Source: Winogradskyella sp046545555 (GTDB taxonomy: Bacteria; Bacteroidota; Bacteroidia; Flavobacteriales; Flavobacteriaceae). Taken from it: a stretch of 64,000 nt of DNA. Within the stretch, counting starts at the first letter, position 1. Each line of letters starts with the position of its first letter. A program made the position numbers and the translations under genes. The stretch spans positions 124,001-188,000 of the forward strand of contig NZ_JBHZTH010000002.1 in NCBI RefSeq assembly GCF_046545555.1, in the 5' to 3' direction. Shown here one piece after another: positions 27,300 through 37,191 of the stretch. The notes under the pieces were generated by a model. It saw only the letters and a list, made by a program, of their open reading frames with translations, was not told the DNA's origin and searched no databases.

Positions 27300-30107
27300 T
27301 TGAATAACGTAAAATTCCATATCTCAACAATAGTCTTGTTTTTGATATGGAATTTTTCATTTTCTCAAAACTATACCAATTATACCACTAAAGATGGTTT
27401 GCCAAGTAACTTAGTGTATCGTATAACACAAGACCAAGATGGCTTTATTTGGGTAATTACAGATAAGGGTATCAGTAAATTTGATGGTTATACCTTTAAA
27501 AACTTCACGATAAAAGAAGGCTTACCAACCAACGATATTTGGAATGTAAGAATCACACCAGATAATAAAGTATGGTATTTCTCAGAGATCGATGCACTTG
27601 GTTATATACAAACTGATAGTGTACATTCTTATAAAACAAGTGGAGGCAAGGTTATGATGCCAATGCGAATCAATCAGTCTGGAAATTCTATTGAGTTAAA
27701 TGAAGCTAAATATAAACATCAATTTAAAAAGAATGTCTGGCAGGAAATCCCGATGGATATTACCAACTTTAAGCTTCAATATAAAGGTTTACGAGTTATT
27801 CTGGGCCCAGATGCAAAATTGCAACTCAAAATAGATAGTAACGAAATCGTTTTTCAATCTAAAGGATATATGGTAAGACAAGCAATGAATTACCAACTTA
27901 ATGATTCTTTATATGTTTTAAGAAATGATGAATTTTACGAATTGATAAACCTAAAAACCTTTGCGTCTAAATACATAGTTTATAAAAATCAAAATGGCTT
28001 TTATAGAGCGTTGAAAAATGCTAGGTTTCATTTGGTTAGCAATGGGATTCAAGTTACAGGAAATAACAATCTTATCGTTTTAGATAAAAACCTAAATTGG
28101 TCTAAACACTACAAGATTCCGTCTTCACTTAAGTCTCATTTTAGTTTTAAGGATAAAGAGGGTTGGATTTGGGTGGCAACCTTTACAAATGGCATTTATA
28201 AACTTCCTAAAAATTACGATAAAATTAATCGGCTTTTTGAAGGTAAGCGGTTGTCTAGTATAAATAATATAGACGGTGTTATGTATGTCGGTGTAATAGG
28301 AGAAGGTGTTTATAAGGTTACAGATACTATTTTAGAGTTACAGATACCTTATTCCAAATACACCTATGATGTTGTAAAAATTAAAGATCGTATTATATAT
28401 GTTTTAGAGTCTGATATTTATATTGAAGAAGAAGGTGATTTTAAACATATTAAGCGAAGCGAGTCAAATAATTTTGGAAAACGATTTGTTAATTATAAAT
28501 CGAATTTAGTTTCTGAAGGCTTTTTAAGTATTTATGAATATAGCATAGATGAGTCTGGTTCTTCAAGGGTTTTTGATGACCGTAATTATTCAGGGATTTT
28601 TGTTCAAAATGACACACTTTTTTCTACAGATAATAAGCGTCTTGTATATTATGATGAAGGGTTAAGACAATTTAGTGATTATAAGGCTATTGAATTTAAG
28701 AGTAGATTTTTAACAAGTGCTACTTATAATAATAAAACCTACGTAGCTATAGAGGGTAAGGCTCTCTACGAATTTAAAGACGGTATTGTAACTCCTGTTT
28801 TAAGTGATGATAATGCATCAATAAGTAACATATTAATTGAAGATAAATCGTCTATTTGGTGTGTAGCCGATAATGTGTTAACGCATTATAAGCTTTTAGA
28901 AGATGGTCGATATGTAAAGCAAAATTATAGAGAAATAAATGGATTATTAGTAGATGACTTAAAAGATATAGCATTAAAGAATAACCATTTGCACTTAGCG
29001 ACAGATGATGGTCTTATGGTTATAAATATTGAGGACATTACAGATAGTTCTAAATTTTCGACGTATATAAAGTCTGTGAAAATTAATGGAAAATCAGTTT
29101 CAAAAGATAGTCTTGAGTTACCTTATGATAAGAATAGAAATCTTAATATCGATTTTGGTGCTATCAATTATGCTAATGCTTCCCAGACACATTTTGAATA
29201 TCAACTATATCCAATTCAGGATAATTGGGTGACAACAACCGCTGGAGAAATAAACCTAAGCAATTTAGAACCTAATGATTATAATCTTAAAATGAAGGTT
29301 TTTGATGATGAAAATGAAAGTGTTATTACTCTTCCAATTAGCATTAAACCCTTATGGTGGCAAACGCTTTGGTTTAAACTATTTGCTATTTTATGTGCTG
29401 TAACTTTGGTGGCTGTAGCTTCGCGTTACTTTGCCAAACAATCTGAATTTAAAAGGAATCAAAAAATATTTGAAGACAAACGGCTTTCAGAATTACAGCT
29501 TAATGCGCTACGATCTCAAATGAATCCGCATTTTGTTTTTAATTCTTTGTCTGCGATTCAATACTATATAAACAGCAATGATATAGAAGGTTCAGAACGC
29601 TACTTAGTAAAATTTTCTAAGCTTATTCGTCAGTTTTTCGAACTGTCTAAAGCTAATGACATTACCATTAATGATGAAGCAAATTTGCTTACTAATTATT
29701 TAGAAATTGAAAAGTTGCGATTTAAAGAAAAGCTCTCATTCAATATTGAAATCAATGAGGCTATGGATGCTAATTCACTTATGATTCCTACCATGTTATT
29801 GCAGCCAATTGTAGAGAATGCAGTTAATCATGGAGTATTTAATAAGGAAGACAATGGCAGTGTTACAGTTATTTTTAGCAAATTTAAAAACAGCATTAAA
29901 GCAGAAGTTATTGATGATGGAGTAGGCTTTGCTAATACAGTTAAGTCTACTAAAGATAAAATAAAATCGTCACATGTTCTAAAGGACAGATTGCATTTTT
30001 TAAATCAGTCAGGAAAATGGAAGATTGATTATTCAGAAACGGAAGCATATCCTAATGCAGATGATAAAGGAAATATTTCAACATTTATAATTAAGAAATT
30101 AGCATGA
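27300..30107 (+). CDS. Propeller-type sensor histidine kinase (LytS-like kinase domain)
   Basis: Membrane sensor kinase of 935 residues. After a signal peptide (ending FSFSQ) a long periplasmic beta-propeller-like region begins with GLPSNLVYRITQDQDGFIW, the typical regulator-propeller repeat. A Y_Y_Y-like domain follows (about 615-690), then one membrane helix (about 695-715). The kinase starts with a short coiled coil and RSQMNPHFVFNSL (phosphoacceptor His744), then N-box PIVENAVNHG and G-box DDGVGF. The only in-frame start is TTG at 27300; a stop lies three codons upstream. It overlaps the response regulator by 4 bases (ATGA). Confidence 0.93.
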   Translation: MNNVKFHISTIVLFLIWNFSFSQNYTNYTTKDGLPSNLVYRITQDQDGFIWVITDKGISKFDGYTFKNFTIKEGLPTNDIWNVRITPDNKVWYFSEIDALGYIQTDSVHSYKTSGGKVMMPMRINQSGNSIELNEAKYKHQFKKNVWQEIPMDITNFKLQYKGLRVILGPDAKLQLKIDSNEIVFQSKGYMVRQAMNYQLNDSLYVLRNDEFYELINLKTFASKYIVYKNQNGFYRALKNARFHLVSNGIQVTGNNNLIVLDKNLNWSKHYKIPSSLKSHFSFKDKEGWIWVATFTNGIYKLPKNYDKINRLFEGKRLSSINNIDGVMYVGVIGEGVYKVTDTILELQIPYSKYTYDVVKIKDRIIYVLESDIYIEEEGDFKHIKRSESNNFGKRFVNYKSNLVSEGFLSIYEYSIDESGSSRVFDDRNYSGIFVQNDTLFSTDNKRLVYYDEGLRQFSDYKAIEFKSRFLTSATYNNKTYVAIEGKALYEFKDGIVTPVLSDDNASISNILIEDKSSIWCVADNVLTHYKLLEDGRYVKQNYREINGLLVDDLKDIALKNNHLHLATDDGLMVINIEDITDSSKFSTYIKSVKINGKSVSKDSLELPYDKNRNLNIDFGAINYANASQTHFEYQLYPIQDNWVTTTAGEINLSNLEPNDYNLKMKVFDDENESVITLPISIKPLWWQTLWFKLFAILCAVTLVAVASRYFAKQSEFKRNQKIFEDKRLSELQLNALRSQMNPHFVFNSLSAIQYYINSNDIEGSERYLVKFSKLIRQFFELSKANDITINDEANLLTNYLEIEKLRFKEKLSFNIEINEAMDANSLMIPTMLLQPIVENAVNHGVFNKEDNGSVTVIFSKFKNSIKAEVIDDGVGFANTVKSTKDKIKSSHVLKDRLHFLNQSGKWKIDYSETEAYPNADDKGNISTFIIKKLA

Positions 30108-30844
30108 AAAATATATCAGCCATATTAATTGATGATGAAATATCTAACTTAAAAGGACTTCAGCAAAAGATAAATAAACTATTTCCAGATATTGAAGTGT
30201 TAGATACGTTTCAAAAGCCTGAAGCAGCAATAAAAAAGTTAGAGACAGAGCAGTCAGATATTGTGTTTTTAGATATAGAAATGCCTAGAATTAATGGTTT
30301 TGAATTGCTCTCTAGCCTAAAAGAAATCAACTTTCAAGTCATTTTTGTTACAGCCTATAATGAATATGCGTTGCAAGCGTTTAAAAAATCTGCCATAGAT
30401 TATGTTTTAAAACCTATTGATGATGATGATCTCAAAATTGCTATAGATAAAGCTCTAAAAGTTATTGAAGACAAACATATAAGTGAAAACAACACAAAGC
30501 TTTTAAGTCTCTTAACTGCATCTATTTCAAAAACAAATAAACTTATTGTACCTACAACTAAAGGCTTGTCTTTTATACCACAAGAAGAAGTATTTCATTT
30601 AGAAGGTTATGAAGGTTATACCAAAATTCATTTGTTTGATAACACAACCCTAATAAGCTCATATAACTTAGGAAAATTTAAAAAACTATTAGGTTGTACT
30701 TTTTTTAAATGCCACAAATCGCATATCATTAACCTAGATAAGGTTAGAGCCTTTGAAAATGAAGGCTATGTTGTTCTTGAAAATGAAGAACGCGTACCTA
30801 TCTCTAAAGCGAACAAAAAAGTATTCTTAGATTTATTTAATTAG
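30104..30844 (+). CDS. LytTR-family response regulator
   Basis: Partner of the preceding kinase. The receiver domain (about 1-120) has the acidic pocket DDE near residue 11, phosphoacceptor Asp57 in FLDIEMP, conserved Thr/Lys in VTAYNEYA and LKPID. A LytTR DNA-binding domain (about 145-246) follows, with FHLEGYEGYTKIHL and FFKCHKSHIINLDKV. It should bind direct-repeat sites upstream of target genes; the preceding LRR operon is the obvious candidate target. Its stop codon interleaves with that of the convergent gene. Confidence 0.95.
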   Translation: MKNISAILIDDEISNLKGLQQKINKLFPDIEVLDTFQKPEAAIKKLETEQSDIVFLDIEMPRINGFELLSSLKEINFQVIFVTAYNEYALQAFKKSAIDYVLKPIDDDDLKIAIDKALKVIEDKHISENNTKLLSLLTASISKTNKLIVPTTKGLSFIPQEEVFHLEGYEGYTKIHLFDNTTLISSYNLGKFKKLLGCTFFKCHKSHIINLDKVRAFENEGYVVLENEERVPISKANKKVFLDLFN

Positions 30845-32409
30845 GCTTTATTTTGTGCTTTATAACCACCCAAATGCTCACAATCTTTTAATGATTGCAT
30901 ACCTTTAAATGGCACTGTTGTTTTTTGATAGCCATATGTTCTATCTAATTCGGCAGATAGATTGTGGTCGTCTACATTAACCTCTATATCTGTCATTTTA
31001 AACTGGCAAGGATGCTCATATCCGGCCGCATGTGTAATTTCTAAAAATTCTTTTCTAAAGGTTTTAAAATATTGTCCGGCACGTTCGGATTTTAAGGGTA
31101 CATCTATACCACGTTGTAGCCATTGACTTTGTGTAGCTACTCCGCTAGGACATTTATTAGTATGGCATATTTTAGCTTGAATACAGCCAATACTCATCAT
31201 AGCTTCTCTTGCAACATTAATAATATCTACTCCCATAGAAAAAGCCATTGCTGCTTTACCAGGAAACCCTAGTTTGCCACTACCAATGAAGACTATTTGT
31301 TTTTCTAACCCTTTTCTCTGAAATAGCTTATATAAATCACCAAACCCATATACCCATGGTAAGCTTACATGGTCAGCAAAACTCGGAGGCGCAGCACCTG
31401 TTCCACCTTCACCACCATCCACGGTTATAAAATCTGGTCCTTTTCCGGTGTTTTTCATAATGTCAGTTAATTCTTCCCACTGATCTAGTTTACCAATTGC
31501 AGCTTTTATACCAACAGGCAAACCTGTTTCTTCAGCAATAGCCTCAATAAAATCAACCATTTCTGGTAGCGTAGAAAATGCCTTATGCGTTGGAGGCGAT
31601 AGTACATCTTTACCAACTTCAACACCTCTAATATCTGCGATCTCTTTTGTTATTTTAGCACCAGGTAATACTCCGCCTTTGCCAGGTTTAGCGCCTTGTG
31701 AAAGTTTTAATTCTATAGCGCGAATGAAAGGGTTGTCATCCACTAATTTTTTCATCTTTTCCATTGAAAAATTACCATCTTCAGTCCGAACGCCAAAGTA
31801 GCCTGTTCCGAAATGGAATACGACATCGCTACCATTACTGTGGTAAGGTGATAAGCCACCTTCTCCCGTGTTATGATATGCTCCAGCGATCTTACAACCT
31901 TTATTTAATGAGTCTATAGCTCTAGCTGATAATGAGCCATAACTCATTGCAGAAACATTAATGATAGATGCAGGGCGATAAGGTCTTTTTCGTTTGCTAT
32001 GAGCTCCAATTATTTTGGCACATGGCAAAAAGTATTTGTCTTTTGCATTCACATGATTCTCTGTTACTTTATAGGGAATCATGGCGTTATTAATGAATAT
32101 GTGTTGGTGCGCATATATATCTCTATCTGTACCAAACCCTTCATAGTTGTTTTCGCTTTTTGCAGATGCATAAATCCAACCACGTTCTATGCGATTAAAA
32201 GGCAATTCTTCTCTATTACTTGCTATAAAGTATTGACGAATTTCAGGGCCAATGCTTTCAAATAAATAGCGAAGATGACCCACTACAGGATAATTGTGGC
32301 TAATTGTATGTCTTCGTTGAACAATATCGCGTATTGCAACTATAGCTAAAATAATAATAATCCAAAGCCACCATGAGACAGAGCTTAGTAAATCTATAAC
32401 GGACTCCAT
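30841..32409 (-). CDS. FMN-binding glutamate synthase family protein
   Basis: Resembles the central FMN/Fe-S domain of glutamate synthase without the glutaminase or NADPH subunits. An N-terminal membrane helix (WWLWIIIILAIVAI) anchors it. The synthase domain spans about 90-480, with the FMN-phosphate region (FITVDGGEGGTGAAPPSFAD) and a 3Fe-4S cysteine cluster in CIQAKICHTNKCPSGVATQ. At 522 residues it is the standard stand-alone GltB2-like protein of many bacteria. Its reaction has not been settled for this subgroup; ferredoxin-linked amide transfer is only inferred. Confidence 0.88.
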   Translation of the reverse strand: MESVIDLLSSVSWWLWIIIILAIVAIRDIVQRRHTISHNYPVVGHLRYLFESIGPEIRQYFIASNREELPFNRIERGWIYASAKSENNYEGFGTDRDIYAHQHIFINNAMIPYKVTENHVNAKDKYFLPCAKIIGAHSKRKRPYRPASIINVSAMSYGSLSARAIDSLNKGCKIAGAYHNTGEGGLSPYHSNGSDVVFHFGTGYFGVRTEDGNFSMEKMKKLVDDNPFIRAIELKLSQGAKPGKGGVLPGAKITKEIADIRGVEVGKDVLSPPTHKAFSTLPEMVDFIEAIAEETGLPVGIKAAIGKLDQWEELTDIMKNTGKGPDFITVDGGEGGTGAAPPSFADHVSLPWVYGFGDLYKLFQRKGLEKQIVFIGSGKLGFPGKAAMAFSMGVDIINVAREAMMSIGCIQAKICHTNKCPSGVATQSQWLQRGIDVPLKSERAGQYFKTFRKEFLEITHAAGYEHPCQFKMTDIEVNVDDHNLSAELDRTYGYQKTTVPFKGMQSLKDCEHLGGYKAQNKA

Positions 32410-32412
32410 AAA

Positions 32413-33687
32413 TTAATTATTTAGATAGTCTAGTGTAAGTTTAGTAAATGCTTTAACACCAAGTAGCATGCCACTTTCGTCGATTATAAAGTCTGGTGTG
32501 TGGTGCGGAAAAGCTCCTTTTGGTTCTTCAGAAGGCGTCATACCACCCAGGAAGAAATATATACCTGGTACAACTTCTTGAAAATAAGAAAAATCTTCTC
32601 CACCAGTGGTAGCTTTCATAAGCTTAACATTTTCTGTGCCAGCTACATTTTGTAATGATGGTAACATTTTGTCTGTCAAGTCTGGGTCATTATAAGTTAT
32701 AGACGTCTGATTTCTAAATGCGATAGTGGCTTCACCTCCATAGGCTTTAGCTATAGTTTCTGTCATTTCTTTCATACGTCTTTCTATCATTGAGCGCATT
32801 GCAGGATCTAAAGTTCTTACAGTACCTATTAATTGGGCAGTTTCTGGGATTATATTAAAACGTGTGCCAGCTGTTATTTTACCAACTGTAATAACTGCTG
32901 CTTCATCTGTTAATTTAGCTTCTCGGCTAATAATAGTTTGTAAACCATCAATAATCTTCGCAGATATCATAATAGGATCTACGCCAGACCAAGGTTGGGA
33001 GCCATGTGTTTGTTTGCCTTTTACGTCAATTACAAAGCGTTCAACAGAAGCCATAATTCCTCCTTTTTTATATTTTAAAGTTCCAACTGGTGTACCTGCA
33101 TTAATATGTAAACCAAAAATAACGTCAACCTTAGGGTTTTCTAAGACTCCTTCCTTTATCATTAACTTAGCACCACCTTCTTCACCGGGAGGAGGTCCTT
33201 CTTCCGCAGGTTGAAAGATGAATTTTATAGTCCCTTTTATTTTATCCTTATGTTTGGATAATACTTCAGCGGTAGCCATTAAAATGGCTGTATGTGTATC
33301 ATGTCCACAAGCATGCATTACTCCCGTTTCTGTTCCCAAGAATGTTGTTTTTACTTCGGACTTAAATGGTAAATCATTACGTTCTGTTACAGGTAAAGCA
33401 TCAATATCTGCTCTTAGTGCTACAACTTTTCCTGGTTGGTCGCCTTTTAATAAGCCAACAACTCCTGTGATAGCTACACCTGTTTTTACTTCTAAACCTA
33501 GAGATTTTAAATGTTCTGCTATTTTCTCAGCTGTTTTAAATTCTTGATTAGATAGTTCAGGATTTTGATGAAAATGACGTCTCCATTCTATTAACTTGTC
33601 TTCGATATTAGTAATATCTTCATTAATAGTGCTTTGAGCATATGATAAGGAACAAGTAAAGAATAATAACGCTAAAAAGGTCTTCAT
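32413..33687 (-). CDS. Secreted M20 family amidohydrolase
   Basis: Zinc-dependent amidohydrolase of the M20D group (N-acyl amino acid/IAA-amino acid hydrolase type). It has a signal peptide (MKTFLALLFFTCSLSYAQ) from the ATG at 33687; an ATG at 33723 is possible but would bury it. Metal and catalytic residues are in HACGHDTHTAI and PAEEGPP, with a dimerisation domain (about 215-330) and the late GGEDFSYF motif. The 424-residue length is normal. The natural substrate is unknown. The gene follows nothing closely and ends 3 bases before the neighbouring GltB2-like start. Confidence 0.9.
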   Translation of the reverse strand: MKTFLALLFFTCSLSYAQSTINEDITNIEDKLIEWRRHFHQNPELSNQEFKTAEKIAEHLKSLGLEVKTGVAITGVVGLLKGDQPGKVVALRADIDALPVTERNDLPFKSEVKTTFLGTETGVMHACGHDTHTAILMATAEVLSKHKDKIKGTIKFIFQPAEEGPPPGEEGGAKLMIKEGVLENPKVDVIFGLHINAGTPVGTLKYKKGGIMASVERFVIDVKGKQTHGSQPWSGVDPIMISAKIIDGLQTIISREAKLTDEAAVITVGKITAGTRFNIIPETAQLIGTVRTLDPAMRSMIERRMKEMTETIAKAYGGEATIAFRNQTSITYNDPDLTDKMLPSLQNVAGTENVKLMKATTGGEDFSYFQEVVPGIYFFLGGMTPSEEPKGAFPHHTPDFIIDESGMLLGVKAFTKLTLDYLNN

Positions 33688-33820
33688 GAAATTTAAATTT
33701 GCACTAAGATATTGAAATTTCATAAAACAGAACTCTTAATATTTTGTTTATAATTAATACTATTTGTGTATTGTTAAACCTATGACAATTGTTAATTTCA
33801 CAGTTCGAAAATTTTAGTCC

Positions 33821-36154
33821 TTGAAAAAGTATCTCAGTCAACTTAATAGCGCGCAATTAGAACCTACTTTACAGGTTAACGGTCCTATGATTATCATAGC
33901 AGGAGCCGGTTCTGGTAAAACTCGCGTACTCACTTATCGGATTGCGTATTTAATGAGTAAAGGCATAGATGCCTTTAATATTTTGGCTTTAACCTTTACT
34001 AATAAGGCTGCCAAAGAGATGAAAGGCAGAATTGCTGATATTGTTGGAGATGGTGAGGCAAAAAACCTATGGATGGGAACATTTCATTCAGTTTTTGCTA
34101 AGATTCTTCGGTTTGAAGGGCATCATCTAGGATTTCCAAGTAACTTCACTATATATGATACGCAAGATTCGCAAAAGCTTATGGGTTCCATTATTAAAGA
34201 AATGGGATTAGATAAAGATATCTATAAGACAAAACAAGTGTATAGTAGAATATCATCTTATAAGAATAATTTAGTTACGGTTAAGGCCTATTTTAAGAAC
34301 CCAGAGTTAATGGAGGCGGATGCCATGGCTAGACGTCCAAAAATGGGAGAAATCTATGCTGCTTATGTAGATCGTTGTTTTAAGGCAGGAGCTATGGATT
34401 TTGATGATTTACTACTTAGAACTAATGAGTTGTTAACACGTTTTCCTAATGTATTGGCTCAGTATCAGAATAAGTTTAGATATATATTGGTAGATGAGTA
34501 CCAAGATACCAATCACTCTCAATATCTTATTGTAAGAGCACTTGCAGATCGTTTTCAAAATATATGTGTAGTAGGTGACGATGCGCAAAGTATATATGCC
34601 TTTCGTGGTGCTAATATTAATAATATTCTCAACTTTCAGAAAGATTATGACGGTGTGAAAATGTATCGTTTAGAGCAAAATTACCGTTCTACAAAGAATA
34701 TTGTTGGTGCTGCTAATTCTGTGATTGAGCATAATAAGACAAAGCTCGACAAAATTGTTTGGACAGCAAATGACATTGGAGAAAAGGTGATTGTCCATCG
34801 CTCAATGACAGATGGTGACGAAGGGCGTTATGTGGCAAGTACCATTTGGGAGACTAAAATGAATCAGCATTTGCCCAATAGTGACTTTGCAGTCTTATAC
34901 AGAACAAATGCGCAGTCTCGTGCTATTGAAGATGCATTTCGAAAACGCGATATACCTTACAGAATTTATGGTGGATTATCATTTTATCAGCGAAAGGAAA
35001 TTAAAGATGTTACTGGTTACCTTCGTTTAATTCTTAATTCTGCAGACGAGGAGGCGTTAAAACGTGTTATTAATTACCCAGCAAGAGGCATTGGTCAAAC
35101 AACAATAGATCGGTTAATTGTAGCTGCGAATGCAACAGGGAAAACTATATATGATTTAATAAAAGAGATAGATACTGTTTCTATAAATATAAATAATGGC
35201 ACTAAAAATAAGCTGAGAGATTTTGTAACATTAATCGAAAGCTATAAAGTGATGAATCAAACCGCTAATGCATTTGATTTGGCTGAACATGTTACCAAAA
35301 CTAGTGGGTTAATTCGAGAATTAAATAAAGATGGAACACCTGAAGGTGTAACTCGAATGGATAATGTTCAAGAATTATTAAATGGTATCAAAGATTTTGT
35401 AGAAGGGCAAATTGAATTAGCAGATGCAGGCGATTCATTAGCCGAGTTTTTAGAAGATGTTGCATTGGCCACAGATTTAGATGCAGACAAAGGCGATCCA
35501 GACCACGTTGCTTTAATGACCATTCACCTTGCTAAAGGATTAGAATTTGGTCATGTATTTATTGTTGGCATGGAAGAAGATTTATTTCCAAGTGCCATGA
35601 GTATGAATACTAGAAGTGAACTAGAAGAAGAAAGACGTTTATTTTACGTAGCTTTGACACGAGCTGAAAAACAAGCGTATTTAACATATACATTATCGCG
35701 TTATCGTTGGGGTAAATTAATAGATGCAGAGCCAAGTCGATTTATTGAAGAAATCGATTCAGAATTTGTAAATATAACCACACCACTTAAAGAACAACGT
35801 TTTAATCCTATGTTAGATGCTTCTATATTTGGAGATATAGAACCAAATAAAGTTAGATTTGCAAAACCAAAATCACCTAAATTTCAGAAAAAAGTGGCTA
35901 AAAAGAAACCTGAAAATTTTAAAATAAGTACTCCTAAAAAAATGAAACCAGTCGCTGACTCTGAAGAGAGTTCAGAAGGTTTTGAAAGTAAATTAGAGGT
36001 AGGTAACATGGTAAACCATCAACGTTTTGGTAGAGGTGAGGTTATTAAAATTGAAGGAAAAGGTGGTGATGCTAAAGCTGAAATTAAATTTCAGAAAGGC
36101 GATACAAAAAAGTTATTGTTACGTTTTGCAAAACTGACAATTATGCGTCAGTAA
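33821..36154 (+). CDS. UvrD/PcrA-type ATP-dependent DNA helicase
   Basis: Superfamily 1A 3'-5' helicase for repair and replication. Walker A is IAGAGSGKTRV, motif II is LVDEYQDTN, motif III VVGDDAQSIYAFRGA, motif IV EQNYRS and motif VI FYVALTRAEK. The C-terminus has a basic linker and a Tudor-like segment (VNHQRFGRGEVIKIEG) that binds RNA polymerase in PcrA. 777 residues. The start is TTG at 33821: an in-frame TAG lies two codons upstream and the usual N-terminus (MKKYLSQLNSAQ) begins exactly here. Confidence 0.95.
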   Translation: MKKYLSQLNSAQLEPTLQVNGPMIIIAGAGSGKTRVLTYRIAYLMSKGIDAFNILALTFTNKAAKEMKGRIADIVGDGEAKNLWMGTFHSVFAKILRFEGHHLGFPSNFTIYDTQDSQKLMGSIIKEMGLDKDIYKTKQVYSRISSYKNNLVTVKAYFKNPELMEADAMARRPKMGEIYAAYVDRCFKAGAMDFDDLLLRTNELLTRFPNVLAQYQNKFRYILVDEYQDTNHSQYLIVRALADRFQNICVVGDDAQSIYAFRGANINNILNFQKDYDGVKMYRLEQNYRSTKNIVGAANSVIEHNKTKLDKIVWTANDIGEKVIVHRSMTDGDEGRYVASTIWETKMNQHLPNSDFAVLYRTNAQSRAIEDAFRKRDIPYRIYGGLSFYQRKEIKDVTGYLRLILNSADEEALKRVINYPARGIGQTTIDRLIVAANATGKTIYDLIKEIDTVSININNGTKNKLRDFVTLIESYKVMNQTANAFDLAEHVTKTSGLIRELNKDGTPEGVTRMDNVQELLNGIKDFVEGQIELADAGDSLAEFLEDVALATDLDADKGDPDHVALMTIHLAKGLEFGHVFIVGMEEDLFPSAMSMNTRSELEEERRLFYVALTRAEKQAYLTYTLSRYRWGKLIDAEPSRFIEEIDSEFVNITTPLKEQRFNPMLDASIFGDIEPNKVRFAKPKSPKFQKKVAKKKPENFKISTPKKMKPVADSEESSEGFESKLEVGNMVNHQRFGRGEVIKIEGKGGDAKAEIKFQKGDTKKLLLRFAKLTIMRQ

Positions 36155-36396
36155 TTATTCATTTTTCTATAAAAGACCAAATAAATATATTCATCTTTCA
36201 AATTATTTAATGGGTGTAGTTTCTTTTAAAATTTTGTTCTATTTATTAAAAATGCTTTAGCAGCACAAACTGATGTCTTCTCTAATATGTGAGTAATGTA
36301 ACTACTTGATTTTGCATTTTTTAAAATTTATTCATTTTACGCGAGAGTTTTTTGTTAAAAAAGTATCTAAAATATTAGACTTATAAACTTACAACA

Positions 36397-37098
36397 ATGA
36401 AATATCTTATAGCTGTTATATTTGTAGTTACATTTAATTTGTCATTTTCGCAGCCAGGTGGTGGTGGGCAAAGAAATGGTGGTGGTCGTTCTGGTGGTCA
36501 GATGAACAATCCGCAACAACAAAATAAAATACCAGAGTTTTCTGCAATTAAGGCTGCAGGTATTTTTTCATTCAACGAAAATGAAGCCATCAAAAAAATT
36601 AGAATTAAAAATGACGATAAACTAGAATTAAAGGTAATTAGAGCAATTTCAGCATACAATATGAGAATGGATGAGCTTACATTATTAAACACTGAAAATT
36701 TTGATAGTATTAATGTCTTTATGAATGCGATGCGCATAAAGCGTCAAACAAGAGGCAATAGGACAGGAGGTCGCATGGCGAATGAGCAAAACAGATCTAG
36801 TAATGATACTAGGCGAAGGCATAGCGAAGATGATGAAGATCCAATACGAAACTACATGAAATTGAGTAGAGAGAAAATTAAAGTCGTCCAAACAAAGGTA
36901 TTGAAAGCAGAAGAGCATCTGAATACTGAATTAGAAGCCGTATTAAACGATAAGCAATTTAAGAAGTGGATTAAATACCAAACCAAACTAAAAAAGGATA
37001 ATGCACCTAAGAAGGAAGCATCTCAATCGCAAAATCAGAATAGCGGCAATAGAAATGGTAGACAGGGAGGCCCTCCAGGTGGTGGTAACCGTTTCTAA
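36397..37098 (+). CDS. Secreted Gly/Gln/Arg-rich protein of unknown function
   Basis: A 233-residue protein with signal peptide (MKYLIAVIFVVTFNLSFSQ), a glycine-rich segment (about 20-45), a helical core (about 50-200) and a second glycine-rich tail. The helical part (residues about 65-90 and 150-195) resembles the two-helix hook of Spy/CpxP-type periplasmic stress chaperones, e.g. the late ELEAVLNDKQFKKWIKYQ segment. I offer that only as a possibility. The 242 bases upstream hold no gene or clear signal. Confidence 0.7.
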   Translation: MKYLIAVIFVVTFNLSFSQPGGGGQRNGGGRSGGQMNNPQQQNKIPEFSAIKAAGIFSFNENEAIKKIRIKNDDKLELKVIRAISAYNMRMDELTLLNTENFDSINVFMNAMRIKRQTRGNRTGGRMANEQNRSSNDTRRRHSEDDEDPIRNYMKLSREKIKVVQTKVLKAEEHLNTELEAVLNDKQFKKWIKYQTKLKKDNAPKKEASQSQNQNSGNRNGRQGGPPGGGNRF

Positions 37099-37191
37099 TT
37101 AAACAACGATTTCTTAGCTATTGAGTTTTTAATTGAGATTAGTTTTTTAACTATTTTAAATTTGGTTACTTTGTATATTCAATTTACACTG

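Noticed and set aside
32864..33547. Two long plus-strand ORFs opposite the M20 hydrolase
   Set aside because: Both mirror conserved codons of the M20 enzyme in another frame, so they are coding shadows, not antisense genes.
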